Shown here piece after piece: positions 28,456 to 36,643 of a stretch of 64,000 nt of DNA. The notes under the pieces were generated by a model, which saw nothing but the letters and a program-made list of their open reading frames with translations, made no database searches and was not told the origin of the DNA. The translations under genes were made by a program, and so were the position numbers. The first letter of the stretch is position 1, and every line of letters begins with the position of its first letter. Source of the DNA: Myxococcus sp. RHSTA-1-4 (GTDB taxonomy: Bacteria > Myxococcota > Myxococcia > Myxococcales > Myxococcaceae); NCBI RefSeq assembly GCF_020037125.1, contig NZ_JAIQDG010000046.1, forward strand, positions 24,890-88,889, read 5' to 3'.

Positions 28456-29225
28456 GCGCGCACGAGTCGGAGTGGACATTGCGCCGCCTGAGCGCCGGGG
28501 AGCTGGCCGCCGCCGAGGCCGCCCGTGTCCGCGCCCATGCGGCCACGTGCGCGGCGTGCGGCGCCACCCTGCGCGGAATCGAGAAGGACCAGGCCCTGTT
28601 CGAGGCGGAGGTGCCCTTCGAGCGCTTCGAGGCCGGCGTGGAGCGCGCGGTGCAGCGGCAGCGGCGGAGCGAGTCCTTCCGCGTGCCCCCGCGGCGCTGG
28701 GTGGCGACGACGGTGGCCATGGCCGCCTCGGTGCTGGTGGTGTTCCTGGCCCGGCCGCTGCTGAGCCCCTCGATGCACGGCCGCCTCAACCGCCTCAAGG
28801 GCGGCGCGGTGGCGGAGCTGCGCATCGGCGGTGGCCTGGACCCGCAGCGCGAGGCCCGCATCGACGCGCCCGAGGCGCTGGCGCGGGGCGAGCGGGTGAT
28901 GCTGGGATTCCGGGTCGAGCAGCTCCGGTACGTGGCGGCTGTGTCGGTGGATGCCATTGGCGAGGTGACGCCGCTGCACCCCGAGTCAGGCCAGGGCCTG
29001 CCGGTGCGGCCCGACCCGTACATGCTCTGGCTGCCGCAGAGCTGGGAGCTGACGGGCTCCGGCGCCGAGCGCGTGGTGCTGGTGCTGTCGGACGAGCCCC
29101 TGAGCGTGGAGTCGGTGATGGACGCGGCACGGCGGGCCTTCCAGGCGGCGGACGGCGACGTGGAGCACATGCCGCTGCTCGACGTGCCGGGTGAACAGAC
29201 GCACTGGGTGCTGCTGAAGCCATGA
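28452..29225 (+). CDS. Membrane-bound zinc-finger anti-sigma factor with DUF4384-like domain
   Basis: The 257-residue protein has an N-terminal cytoplasmic domain with HAATCAAC (His29, Cys33, Cys36), the HxxxCxxC zinc motif of ZAS anti-sigma factors. A single transmembrane helix lies at 83-104. The extracytoplasmic domain (LARGERVMLGFRVEQL and AVSVDAIGEVTPLHP) resembles the DUF4384 type often found with caspase-like proteins. It should hold the ECF factor at the membrane until a periplasmic signal releases it. Its stop overlaps the start of the caspase gene by four bases. Confidence 0.87.
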   Translation: MSAHESEWTLRRLSAGELAAAEAARVRAHAATCAACGATLRGIEKDQALFEAEVPFERFEAGVERAVQRQRRSESFRVPPRRWVATTVAMAASVLVVFLARPLLSPSMHGRLNRLKGGAVAELRIGGGLDPQREARIDAPEALARGERVMLGFRVEQLRYVAAVSVDAIGEVTPLHPESGQGLPVRPDPYMLWLPQSWELTGSGAERVVLVLSDEPLSVESVMDAARRAFQAADGDVEHMPLLDVPGEQTHWVLLKP

Positions 29226-30814
29226 GTCCCCTCGCCTCCTTCCGAGCCCTGAGCGTGGCGCTCGCCCTGGTGGCCACGGCCGCGCACGCGGACGCGGTGC
29301 GCCGCTTCGCGCTGGTCGCCGGCAACGACGAGGGGGGTAGCGACACGCGCCCCCTGCGCTTCGCGCGGGACGACGCGCGGAAGATGCACTCGCTCCTGGT
29401 GCGGCTGGGCGGCGTTTCCCCCGGCGACGCGAAGCTGCTGCTGGACGAGGACTCGAGGGACTTCCTCGCGGCGCTGGCGGACCTGGAGGCTCGCGCCCGC
29501 GCGGCCCAGGCCCGGGGCGAGCGCACCGCGCTGCTGGTCTACTACTCGGGCCACGCGAAGGACGGCTCGCTGCGGCTGGGCGACTCGAGGCTGCCCTTCG
29601 AGGACCTGAAGCGCCGGCTGGCGAGCGCGCCCGCGGACATCCGCATCGCCATCCTGGACTCGTGCCGCTCCGGCGCGCTGACGCGGACGAAGGGCGCGCG
29701 GAAGGCGCCCGCGTTCGAGATTGAATCCGGCGCGGCGCGCGACGCGCGGGGCCTGGTCATCCTCACCTCCAGCGCGGCGGACGAGGACTCGCAGGAGTCG
29801 GACGCGCTGCGCGGCAGCTACTTCTCGCACCACCTGGCGAGCGGCCTCTTGGGCGACGCGGACCGCAGCGGCGACGGGCGGGTGACGCTGTTCGAGGCGT
29901 ACTCGCATGCGTACGCGCGCACGGTGGCGGACACGGCGGCCAGCACCGCGGGCGCGCAGCACCCCACCTTCAGCTACGACCTGGCGGGCAACGGGGACCT
30001 GGTGCTGACGGACCTGCGGGCCAGCGGCGAGGGCCTGCTGGTGCCGGGCGCGGCACCTCCGGGGACGTACTACTTCGTGGACCCGGGCGGCATGGTGGTG
30101 GCGGAGCTGGACAAGACGGAGGACGTGGAGCGCCGGGTGGCGCTGGCGCCGGGCACGTACCGGGTGAAGCGCCGGCTGCCGGACCGGCTGCGCATCGGCG
30201 AGGTGCAGGTGGCTCGCGGGCGGCAGGTGGTGCTGGAGGAGGCGCGGCTGCGAGACGCGCCCTTCTCGGATGACCCGGTGAAGGGCGCGGCGCGGGACGG
30301 CGGCGCGTGGTGGACGCTGGGGTTCTCCGGTGGAGTGCAGTCCTTCTTCGACGGGCCCACGCGGGACACGCTGTTCCTCTCCGTGGGCCTGCTGGGCTTG
30401 GAGGCACAGCTCCACGACTACTTCCGCCGGGACTGGGTGTGGGGCGTGGACGTGGCGGCGGGCGGGAAGCAGGCGGTGCTGGCGCTGCCCACGCTGGCCG
30501 GGCCGGCCTACCGCTACTCGGTGACGAGCCTGGGTACGACGCTCACCTCCGAGTGGCCCAGGGGCAGCGTGGCCCCCTTCGTGGGCGCGCGGATGGCGTA
30601 CCTCGTCATGCGGCGCGACTTCGATGATGAGGTGTTCCCGGACCAGAAGTTCGCGATGTTCTCCCCGGGCCTGGTGGCCGGCGTGCGCTGGAAGCCGTTG
30701 CCCCGCCTGCACGTCACCGGACGCGCCCGGGCCCACTACCTCCAATACACCGTCGATGAGCAGCGCTCGCTGGGCTACTGGGAGCTGGGCGCGCTCCTCA
30801 CCTACCAGCCATGA
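29222..30814 (+). CDS. Exported caspase-family (C14-like) protein with C-terminal barrel-like domain
   Basis: The 530-residue protein has a signal peptide (1-23, cut after AAHA). A caspase fold covers about 26-260 with catalytic dyad His111 (VYYSGHAKDG) and Cys148 (AILDSCRSG). The acidic segment SSAADEDSQES follows as in metacaspase-like proteases, then PHFS-like GSYFSHHLASGLLG. A PEGA-like beta domain (about 280-345) leads to a C-terminal region of about 170 residues with alternating aromatic strands, compatible with an outer-membrane or surface beta structure. Cleavage specificity would be after basic or acidic residues; the sequence does not decide which. It is locked between the anti-sigma factor and lipoprotein B by ATGA overlaps. 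Confidence 0.87.
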   Translation: MSPLASFRALSVALALVATAAHADAVRRFALVAGNDEGGSDTRPLRFARDDARKMHSLLVRLGGVSPGDAKLLLDEDSRDFLAALADLEARARAAQARGERTALLVYYSGHAKDGSLRLGDSRLPFEDLKRRLASAPADIRIAILDSCRSGALTRTKGARKAPAFEIESGAARDARGLVILTSSAADEDSQESDALRGSYFSHHLASGLLGDADRSGDGRVTLFEAYSHAYARTVADTAASTAGAQHPTFSYDLAGNGDLVLTDLRASGEGLLVPGAAPPGTYYFVDPGGMVVAELDKTEDVERRVALAPGTYRVKRRLPDRLRIGEVQVARGRQVVLEEARLRDAPFSDDPVKGAARDGGAWWTLGFSGGVQSFFDGPTRDTLFLSVGLLGLEAQLHDYFRRDWVWGVDVAAGGKQAVLALPTLAGPAYRYSVTSLGTTLTSEWPRGSVAPFVGARMAYLVMRRDFDDEVFPDQKFAMFSPGLVAGVRWKPLPRLHVTGRARAHYLQYTVDEQRSLGYWELGALLTYQP

Positions 30815-30825
30815 AGGAGCACGCG

Positions 30826-31785
30826 ATGCGATACCTGGCTCTGGCCTGTCTGTGCCTGGCGGCGGCCGCGTGCGGCGGCGACTTCTCCAACGACGACCTG
30901 GAGTTCCTCAACGCGCTGCCGCGCCGCGAGGACCTGGCCGCGGAGCTTCCGGCCGCGAGCGAGGGGCGCTCGGGTGGTGGGCTGACGACGCGCAAGGACA
31001 AGCTGCTGGTGAACCTGGGCGAGCTGTCGCAGGTCGCCGGGGACACGGACGAGTCGGGGCACGAGTTCAACACGGCCGTGGACGGACTGCTGTCGCTGCT
31101 GGAGCACATCCGCAACGCGCCGCCCACGTCGCGCGAGCCGGACCGCCGGGTGTGGGGCCCGTTCAAGGACCAGGAGCATCCAGGCTTCGACGTGCGCTTC
31201 GTGATGGAGCGCCAGGAGCTGCGCTTCGACTACCGGCTGGAGTACCGCCGCACCGGCGAGGGCGACGGGGACTGGTGGGCCTTCCTGGTGGGCTCGTTCG
31301 AGGCGGACGCGGGCATCCGCAAGGGCGTGGGAGCGCTGTACCTGGACGTGAAGCGCGCGGAGCAGGAGGGCTTCCCGACGGGTGGCCTGTTCCTGCTGGA
31401 CCGGCTGGACATCGAGTACCAGACGAAGGCGCTGCCCACGCGGGTGGAGCTGGCGTTCACCCCTCGGGGCGGGCTGACGGCGCCCACCCGCTACACCTAC
31501 CGCGAGGCGGCGGGCGGGCTGGGGGAGATGAAGTTCCTGATTCCGGACATCGACCTGGTCCTCGGCGGCAGGCTGGAGGACGTGGAGCTGACCACCCGCT
31601 GGGCGCCGGACGGCCGGGGGATGGGCGTCCTGGAGGTGCTGGACGGGGACATCACCGGCGCGAAGTACACCGAGTGCTGGAATGCCCTGGGGCGCGTCAC
31701 CTTCATTGCCCGGAGCTGGGACTTCTTCAATCCGACCGAGGGCGACCGCAAGTCGTGCCCGGACTTCTCCGCGCTGGACGAGTAG
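30826..31785 (+). CDS. Lipoprotein B of the ECF-caspase module
   Basis: The 319-residue protein has a lipoprotein signal (LAAAAC, Cys16). The mature start NDDLEFLNALPRRED, the internal NAPPTSREPDRRVWGP and the C-terminal TECWNALGRV align with the lipoprotein at 26911, making them paralogues. The ATG at 30826 is preferred because AAGGAG (30815-30820) sits at a proper distance; the ATG at 30811 overlaps the caspase stop and is an alternative. It is the last gene of the module and is followed by a strong hairpin. Confidence 0.77.
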   Translation: MRYLALACLCLAAAACGGDFSNDDLEFLNALPRREDLAAELPAASEGRSGGGLTTRKDKLLVNLGELSQVAGDTDESGHEFNTAVDGLLSLLEHIRNAPPTSREPDRRVWGPFKDQEHPGFDVRFVMERQELRFDYRLEYRRTGEGDGDWWAFLVGSFEADAGIRKGVGALYLDVKRAEQEGFPTGGLFLLDRLDIEYQTKALPTRVELAFTPRGGLTAPTRYTYREAAGGLGEMKFLIPDIDLVLGGRLEDVELTTRWAPDGRGMGVLEVLDGDITGAKYTECWNALGRVTFIARSWDFFNPTEGDRKSCPDFSALDE

Positions 31786-31800
31786 CCGGGAGCGAGCGCG

Positions 31801-31846
31801 CCCGGCCGCCCGCTTCCAGGTGTCTCGAAGCGGACGGGCGGCCGGG
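31801..31846 (+). terminator. GC-rich hairpin after the caspase module
   Basis: CCCGGCCGCCCG (31801-31812) pairs with CGGGCGGCCGGG (31835-31846), and CTTC/GAAG extends the stem past a short bulge. There is no T run, so this may be a terminator only in the broad sense, common in GC-rich genomes. Confidence 0.5.
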
Positions 31847-31915
31847 ACATGTCGACGGGCTGGCAGCCTGTCAGGCGAGGGTGAACGCGAAACCTGGTGA
31901 CTGAAACGCGGCTGG

Positions 31916-31921
31916 TATAGT
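31916..31921 (+). promoter_or_regulatory. Extended -10 box placed for a leaderless message
   Basis: TATAGT ends eight bases before the ATG of the transporter at 31930, and no ribosome-binding site is present. The transcription start should coincide with the start codon. The -35 region is weak (TGGTGA at 31895). Confidence 0.45.
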
Positions 31922-31929
31922 GCCGCGCC

Positions 31930-33564
31930 ATGAGTGATGGGCGGAAGACCGAGGAGCGCACCCAGCGTCCGGGTACCCTGAAGAGCCTGGCGCTGGCCAT
32001 GGCGTCCTGGCGGACGGCCGCGGTGACGCTGCTCTCGTTCTCCTCGGGCCTGCCCCTGGGACTGGTGTGGATTGCGATTCCCGACTGGCTGCGCACCGCC
32101 GGCGTGGACATCCGCATCGTGGGCCTCGTCACGCTGGCGCAGGCGCCCTGGTCCTTCAAGTTCCTCTGGTCCCCGCTGATGGACCGCTACGTGCCGCCCT
32201 TCTGGGGACGGCGGCGGGGCTGGATGGCGGTGGCGCAGGTCGCCCTCTTCGCCACCACCCTGGCGCTGGCCGGAGTGAGCGACCACCCGGAGGCGGCCTG
32301 GGTGGTGGGCGCGCTGGCCATGGCGGTGGCGTTCTCCGCGGCTACGCAGGACATCGCCATCGATGCCTATTCGGTGGAGGTGCTGCGAAAGGAGGAGCAG
32401 GGCATCGCGGTGGGAGCGAAGGTGGCGCTCTACCGGGCCGCCATGTTCATCGCCGGCTCGGCGGCCATCACGCTGGCGGGCAGGATTTCGTGGAAGTGGG
32501 TGGTCATCGGGCTGGCGGCGCTCTACCTGCCGATGATTGTCATCACCCGCTTCGCCCCGGAGCCGGAGGAGCGCCTTCCCCCGCCCCGGTCGCTCAAGGA
32601 TGCGGTCTGGTATCCCTTCGTGGGCTTCCTCACCCGGCACCGGGCGATAGAAATCCTGGCGTTCGTCTTCGCCTACAAGCTGGCGGACAACCTGGGCAGC
32701 TCGTTGCTGCGGCCCTTCCTGGTGGACATGGGCTACAGCGCCATGCACCGCGGCGTGGCACTGGGCACCATTGGCCTGTTCGGCACCATCCTCGGGACGC
32801 TCATTGGCGGCGCGTGGACCACGGTGCTGGGCCTGGGCCGGGCGCTGTGGATCTTCGGAGTGGTGCAGATTGTCTCCAACCTGGGCTACGTGCTGGTGGC
32901 GCGCGCCGGGGCTCCGAACGAAGTGCTGATGTATTCGGCCATCGGGTTCGAGCAGGTGACACAGGGCCTGGGCACCGGCGCCTTCTCCGTGCTGCTGATT
33001 CGACTGACGCAGAAGCGCTTCTCCGCCACGCAGTTCGCGCTGCTCTCCAGCCTCTTCTCCATCCCCCGCGTGGTGGCCGGCCCCATCAGCGGCTATGCGG
33101 TGCATGCCATGGGGTGGGAGCAGTTCTTCTGGCTCACGATGGTGGCGGGCGTCCCGGGCCTGATGCTGCTCGCGCGCTTCGTGCCGCCGGGCGTGAAGGA
33201 CCCCAACTTCGACGCCGAGGCGCAGGTCCGTCCGGCCGCCCGGGCGGTGAGCCGTGGCGCGCTGACGACGACGGCGGTGCTCGCGGGCGTGGTGGGCATC
33301 GTGCTGGGCGGAGTGACGACCGCGCTGCTCGCCGCGATGCAGGCGGTGCGGACGAATCCCTCCGCGGGCTTCGACTTCGGCGCGGCGCTGAACGCGATGC
33401 TCCACCCGGCGTCCGGCACGGACTGGGTGACGCTCGTGGGTATCGTCATCTTCGGGGTGGTGGTGGGCCTGTTCACCGCCGCGGCGCTCGCCGCGCGCTC
33501 CGGCGCCATCTACATCCCCGACGAGGAAGCCCCTCCCACCACCGGCGCGGCCGAGGCGCGTTAG
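31930..33564 (+). CDS. MFS transporter, AmpG/PAT-like
   Basis: The 544-residue membrane protein has 12 or more helices. The first loop GLPLGLVWIAIPDWLR and the motif SFKFLWSPLMDRY after helix 2 are the AmpG/acetyl-CoA-transporter pattern, as is ATQDIAIDAYSVE. AmpG imports anhydromuropeptides during cell-wall recycling; that function is likely but not certain, since the family also contains other transporters. The C-terminal 110 residues add two further hydrophobic segments and an Ala-rich tail. It is monocistronic with hairpins on both sides. Confidence 0.85.
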   Translation: MSDGRKTEERTQRPGTLKSLALAMASWRTAAVTLLSFSSGLPLGLVWIAIPDWLRTAGVDIRIVGLVTLAQAPWSFKFLWSPLMDRYVPPFWGRRRGWMAVAQVALFATTLALAGVSDHPEAAWVVGALAMAVAFSAATQDIAIDAYSVEVLRKEEQGIAVGAKVALYRAAMFIAGSAAITLAGRISWKWVVIGLAALYLPMIVITRFAPEPEERLPPPRSLKDAVWYPFVGFLTRHRAIEILAFVFAYKLADNLGSSLLRPFLVDMGYSAMHRGVALGTIGLFGTILGTLIGGAWTTVLGLGRALWIFGVVQIVSNLGYVLVARAGAPNEVLMYSAIGFEQVTQGLGTGAFSVLLIRLTQKRFSATQFALLSSLFSIPRVVAGPISGYAVHAMGWEQFFWLTMVAGVPGLMLLARFVPPGVKDPNFDAEAQVRPAARAVSRGALTTTAVLAGVVGIVLGGVTTALLAAMQAVRTNPSAGFDFGAALNAMLHPASGTDWVTLVGIVIFGVVVGLFTAAALAARSGAIYIPDEEAPPTTGAAEAR

Positions 33565-33569
33565 AGGCT

Positions 33570-33587
33570 GGCCCCTCGTGTGGGGCC
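33570..33587 (+). terminator. Short hairpin after the MFS gene
   Basis: GGCCCC (33570-33575) and GGGGCC (33582-33587) form a six-pair stem with a six-base loop six bases after the stop codon. No T run follows. Confidence 0.35.
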
Positions 33588-33615
33588 CCTGACGCGGCGC
33601 AAGAAGGCAACGACA

Positions 33616-33641
33616 GAGTGCACCGACGTACAGGTGCACTC
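33616..33641. promoter_or_regulatory. Perfect 9-bp inverted repeat upstream of pgm
   Basis: GAGTGCACC (33616-33624) and GGTGCACTC (33633-33641) are exact inverted copies with an eight-base spacer. It lies 48 bases before the pgm start and looks like an operator for a dimeric regulator. No regulator is encoded nearby, and a hairpin in the message cannot be excluded. Confidence 0.45.
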
Positions 33642-33688
33642 ACATCGCGGATCCATCTCCGGCGCGGCGTGTCTATCGTGGCGGCCCT

Positions 33689-35326
33689 ATGGCCCACCCT
33701 CTCGCTGGCAAGCCTCCCCCGGAAGACCTCCTCATCGACCCCGAGAAGCTTCGCGCCGCGTATTACGCCGAGCGCCCGGACATGAACGTCCCGGAACAGC
33801 GCGTCGCCTTCGGCACCTCCGGCCACCGCGGCTCCTCCGCCCGCCGCAGCTTCAACGAAGCCCATATCGTTGCCGTCACCCAGGCCGTCTGCGAGTACCG
33901 CAAGGCGCAGGGCATCGACGGGCCGCTGTACCTGGGCATGGACACGCACGCCCTCTCCGACCCGGCGCAGAAGACGGCGCTGGAGGTGCTCGCCGCCAAC
34001 GGCGTGCAGGTGCGCTTCAGCGACATCGCCACGCCCACGCCCGTCATCTCGCACGCCATCCTCACCTACAACCAGGGCCGCACCTCCGGGCTCGCGGACG
34101 GCATCGTCATCACCCCGTCCCACAACCCGCCCGAGGACGGTGGCATCAAGTACAACCCGCCCAATGGCGGACCCGCGGACACCCACGTCACCGCGGGCGT
34201 CGAGCGCCGTGCCAACGAACTGCTCGCCAGCGGCAACGCAGGTGTGCAGCGCACCCCGTACGAGCGCGCCCGCACCGCCCCCACCGTGAAGCCGTACGAC
34301 TTCATCACCCCGTACGTGGAGGACCTGGGCAGCGTCATCGACATGGAGGCCCTGCGCGGCGGCAAGCTGAAGATTGGCGCGGACCCGCTCGGCGGCTCCA
34401 ACCTGGCGTACTGGGAGCCCATCGCCACCCGGTACGGGCTGAACCTCCACGTGGTGAACCCCACGCTGGACCCCACGTTCCGGTTCATGCCCCTGGACCA
34501 TGACGGGAAGATCCGCATGGACTGCTCGTCGCCGTACGCCATGGCCAACCTGGTGCGACTGAAGGACCAGTACGACATCGCCTTCGGCAACGACGCGGAC
34601 TCGGACCGGCACGGCATCGTCACCCGCAGCATGGGGCTGATGAACCCCAACCACTACCTCGCGGTGGCCATCAACTACCTCTTCCGCAACCGGCCCGGCT
34701 GGAAGCCCGGCACCGCGGTGGGCAAGACGCTGGTGAGCAGCAGCCTCATCGACCGCGTGGCGAAGGACCTGGGCCGCCGCGTCGTCGAGGTGCCGGTGGG
34801 CTTCAAGTGGTTCGTGGACGGACTGTTGGACGGCTCGCTCGGCTTCGGTGGCGAGGAGAGCGCCGGCGCGTCCTTCCTCCGCCGCGACGGCACCGTGTGG
34901 ACCACGGACAAGGACGGCATCATCCTGGACCTGCTGGCGGTGGAAATCCTCGCGCGCACCGGCAAGGACCCCGGCGAACACTACCGCGACCTGGCGGCGA
35001 AGTTCGGCGCGCCCCACTACACGCGCATCGACCAGGCGGCCACGCCCGCGCAGAAGGCGGCCCTCAAGAAGCTCTCCCCGGAGTCGGTGAAGGCCACCAC
35101 GCTCGCGGGCGAGCCCATCCTCCAGCGCCTCACGCGCGCTCCCGGCAACAACGCGGACATCGGCGGGCTGAAGGTGGTGGCGGAGAACGGCTGGTTCGCC
35201 GCCCGCCCCTCCGGCACCGAGGACGTCTACAAAATCTACGCGGAGAGCTTCCGCGACGAGGCCCACCTCCAGGCGCTCGTCCAGGAGGCGCGGGCCATCG
35301 TCAGTGACGCCTTCGCCGCGAAGTAG
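33689..35326 (+). CDS. pgm: Phosphoglucomutase (alpha-D-glucose phosphate specific)
   Basis: The 545-residue protein interconverts glucose 1-phosphate and glucose 6-phosphate, linking glycolysis to glycogen, trehalose and surface polysaccharide synthesis. The phosphoserine loop ITPSHNP (Ser144), metal loop GNDADSDRHG, sugar loop GGEESAGASF and phosphate loop RPSGTEDVYK are all present. Length is that of the bacterial Pgm family (about 545). It is monocistronic, with an inverted repeat upstream. Confidence 0.96.
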   Translation: MAHPLAGKPPPEDLLIDPEKLRAAYYAERPDMNVPEQRVAFGTSGHRGSSARRSFNEAHIVAVTQAVCEYRKAQGIDGPLYLGMDTHALSDPAQKTALEVLAANGVQVRFSDIATPTPVISHAILTYNQGRTSGLADGIVITPSHNPPEDGGIKYNPPNGGPADTHVTAGVERRANELLASGNAGVQRTPYERARTAPTVKPYDFITPYVEDLGSVIDMEALRGGKLKIGADPLGGSNLAYWEPIATRYGLNLHVVNPTLDPTFRFMPLDHDGKIRMDCSSPYAMANLVRLKDQYDIAFGNDADSDRHGIVTRSMGLMNPNHYLAVAINYLFRNRPGWKPGTAVGKTLVSSSLIDRVAKDLGRRVVEVPVGFKWFVDGLLDGSLGFGGEESAGASFLRRDGTVWTTDKDGIILDLLAVEILARTGKDPGEHYRDLAAKFGAPHYTRIDQAATPAQKAALKKLSPESVKATTLAGEPILQRLTRAPGNNADIGGLKVVAENGWFAARPSGTEDVYKIYAESFRDEAHLQALVQEARAIVSDAFAAK

Positions 35327-35391
35327 CCCACGCGAAGCTGGACCCGGGTTCCTCCGCGCGCTTGCATGGCGCCGGAGGAGTCCTCCCGCGC

Positions 35392-35751
35392 ATGGAAACC
35401 GCGAAGCTCGCCTTGCAGTACCTGCTCGCCCTGCTCATGGTGGCCGCGGGCCTGAATCACTTCCGCAACCCGCGCTTCTACCTGCGCATCATGCCGCCGT
35501 ACCTGCCGTGGCACGGCCCCCTCGTGTTCTGGAGCGGCGTGGCGGAGGTGCTGCTGGGCGTGGGGCTGGTGGTGCCGCAGACGCAGCGGCTGGCGGCGTG
35601 GGGGCTCATCGCCCTGTTCGTGGCAGTGTTCCCCGCCAACCTCTACATGACGATGAATCCGGAGAAGTTCCGGAAAATCCCCCTGGTGCTGCTCTGGCTG
35701 CGGCTTCCCCTCCAGGGCGTCCTCATCCTCTGGGCCTGGTGGTACACCTGA
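35392..35751 (+). CDS. DoxX-like small membrane protein
   Basis: The 119-residue protein has four predicted helices and the DoxX pattern: LAGLNHF-type start (VAAGLNHFRNP), IMPPYLPWHGPLVFWSGVAE and an end rich in Trp. The ATG at 35392 has GGAGGAG upstream. DoxX-like proteins are of uncertain function, some acting near quinone or thiosulfate oxidation. It lies 65 bases after pgm and may be cotranscribed. Confidence 0.75.
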   Translation: METAKLALQYLLALLMVAAGLNHFRNPRFYLRIMPPYLPWHGPLVFWSGVAEVLLGVGLVVPQTQRLAAWGLIALFVAVFPANLYMTMNPEKFRKIPLVLLWLRLPLQGVLILWAWWYT

Positions 35752-35798
35752 GCCACGGAGCGCCTGTCCGCCCGCCGGCCCTGCCGGTGCGTCCTTCC

Positions 35799-35827
35799 TT
35801 GACTCGACGGGAGGTGCTCTTTAGGTT
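35799..35827 (+). promoter_or_regulatory. Promoter of rpoZ
   Basis: TTGACT (35799-35804) and TAGGTT (35822-35827) are 17 bases apart, placing the transcription start about 35 bases before rpoZ. Confidence 0.5.
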
Positions 35828-35869
35828 CCCACCCTTTCAGTAGTCCCAACGAAATCCGAAGGACGTTCC

Positions 35870-36106
35870 ATGGCTCGCGTTACCGTCGAAGACTGCCTCC
35901 CCCTCGTCGACAACCGGTTCGCGCTGGTGCTGCTCGCCGCCAAGCGCGCGCGCCAGCTCATGGCGGGTGCCCGCCCCATCATCGAGCAGTCCAAGAACAA
36001 GCCCCCCGTGCTCTCCCTGCGCGAGGTGGCCACCGGCCGCGTGAAGTTCGACCGCGACGTGCGCGAGGCGCTCTCCGGCAAGTACACCGCCGGCACCAAG
36101 CCGTAG
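35870..36106 (+). CDS. rpoZ: RNA polymerase omega subunit
   Basis: The 78-residue protein matches omega: MARVTVEDCL at the start, the conserved NRFALVLLAAKRARQL helix and a central NKPPVLSLREVATGRV. Omega binds the beta-prime C-terminus and assists polymerase assembly. Here it is a lone gene rather than being linked to gmk and spoT as in E. coli. Confidence 0.95.
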   Translation: MARVTVEDCLPLVDNRFALVLLAAKRARQLMAGARPIIEQSKNKPPVLSLREVATGRVKFDRDVREALSGKYTAGTKP

Positions 36107-36124
36107 TCAGCCTCCCAGCCGTCC

Positions 36125-36607
36125 TCAGCCCCCGTCCTTCTCCGGTGTCCTGACCGCCGGGACGGGGGCTTCGGGGAGCAGGCCCTGCGAGCGCATCCAC
36201 CGGACCGCGCGAGACGCCACGGCCTTCTCTCCCTTGTAGCCGAGCATCGGCACCAGCTGTGTCATCGGCACCCAGCGCACCTCGTCCACCTCCACGCGCG
36301 GCCCCGGCAGCGGCCCCAGCACGCCTTCCTGGTAGCGGAAGAGGAAGAAGTGGACGCGCTTGAAGATGCGCTGACCGCGGAACTGGTAGACGTAGCGGAT
36401 CTCCCCCAGCGGCGCGATGAGCGTCGCGGTGAGCCCCGTCTCCTCGTGCACCTCTCGGCTCGCCGTCTGCTCCGGGCTCTCTCCCGGGTCGACGTGCCCC
36501 TTGGGCAGCGCCCACAAGGGCCGCCCGTGGGGACGAATGACGGCCACCTCCCAGGTGCCCGCACTCTCCCGGATGACAACCCCTCCTGCGGACGCCTCGC
36601 GTGGCAT
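36125..36607 (-). CDS. NUDIX hydrolase
   Basis: The 160-residue protein has a full NUDIX box (37-59), GHVDPGESPEQTASREVHEE and then TGL, preceded by RPLWALPKG. Ahead of it is the SAGGVVIR strand common in diadenosine-polyphosphate or housecleaning hydrolases. The substrate cannot be read from the sequence. It converges with rpoZ at 18 bases. Confidence 0.9.
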   Translation of the reverse strand: MPREASAGGVVIRESAGTWEVAVIRPHGRPLWALPKGHVDPGESPEQTASREVHEETGLTATLIAPLGEIRYVYQFRGQRIFKRVHFFLFRYQEGVLGPLPGPRVEVDEVRWVPMTQLVPMLGYKGEKAVASRAVRWMRSQGLLPEAPVPAVRTPEKDGG

Positions 36608-36643
36608 ACCCGCCCACCCTAGCCGAAGCGGGCGGGAAGGTGC

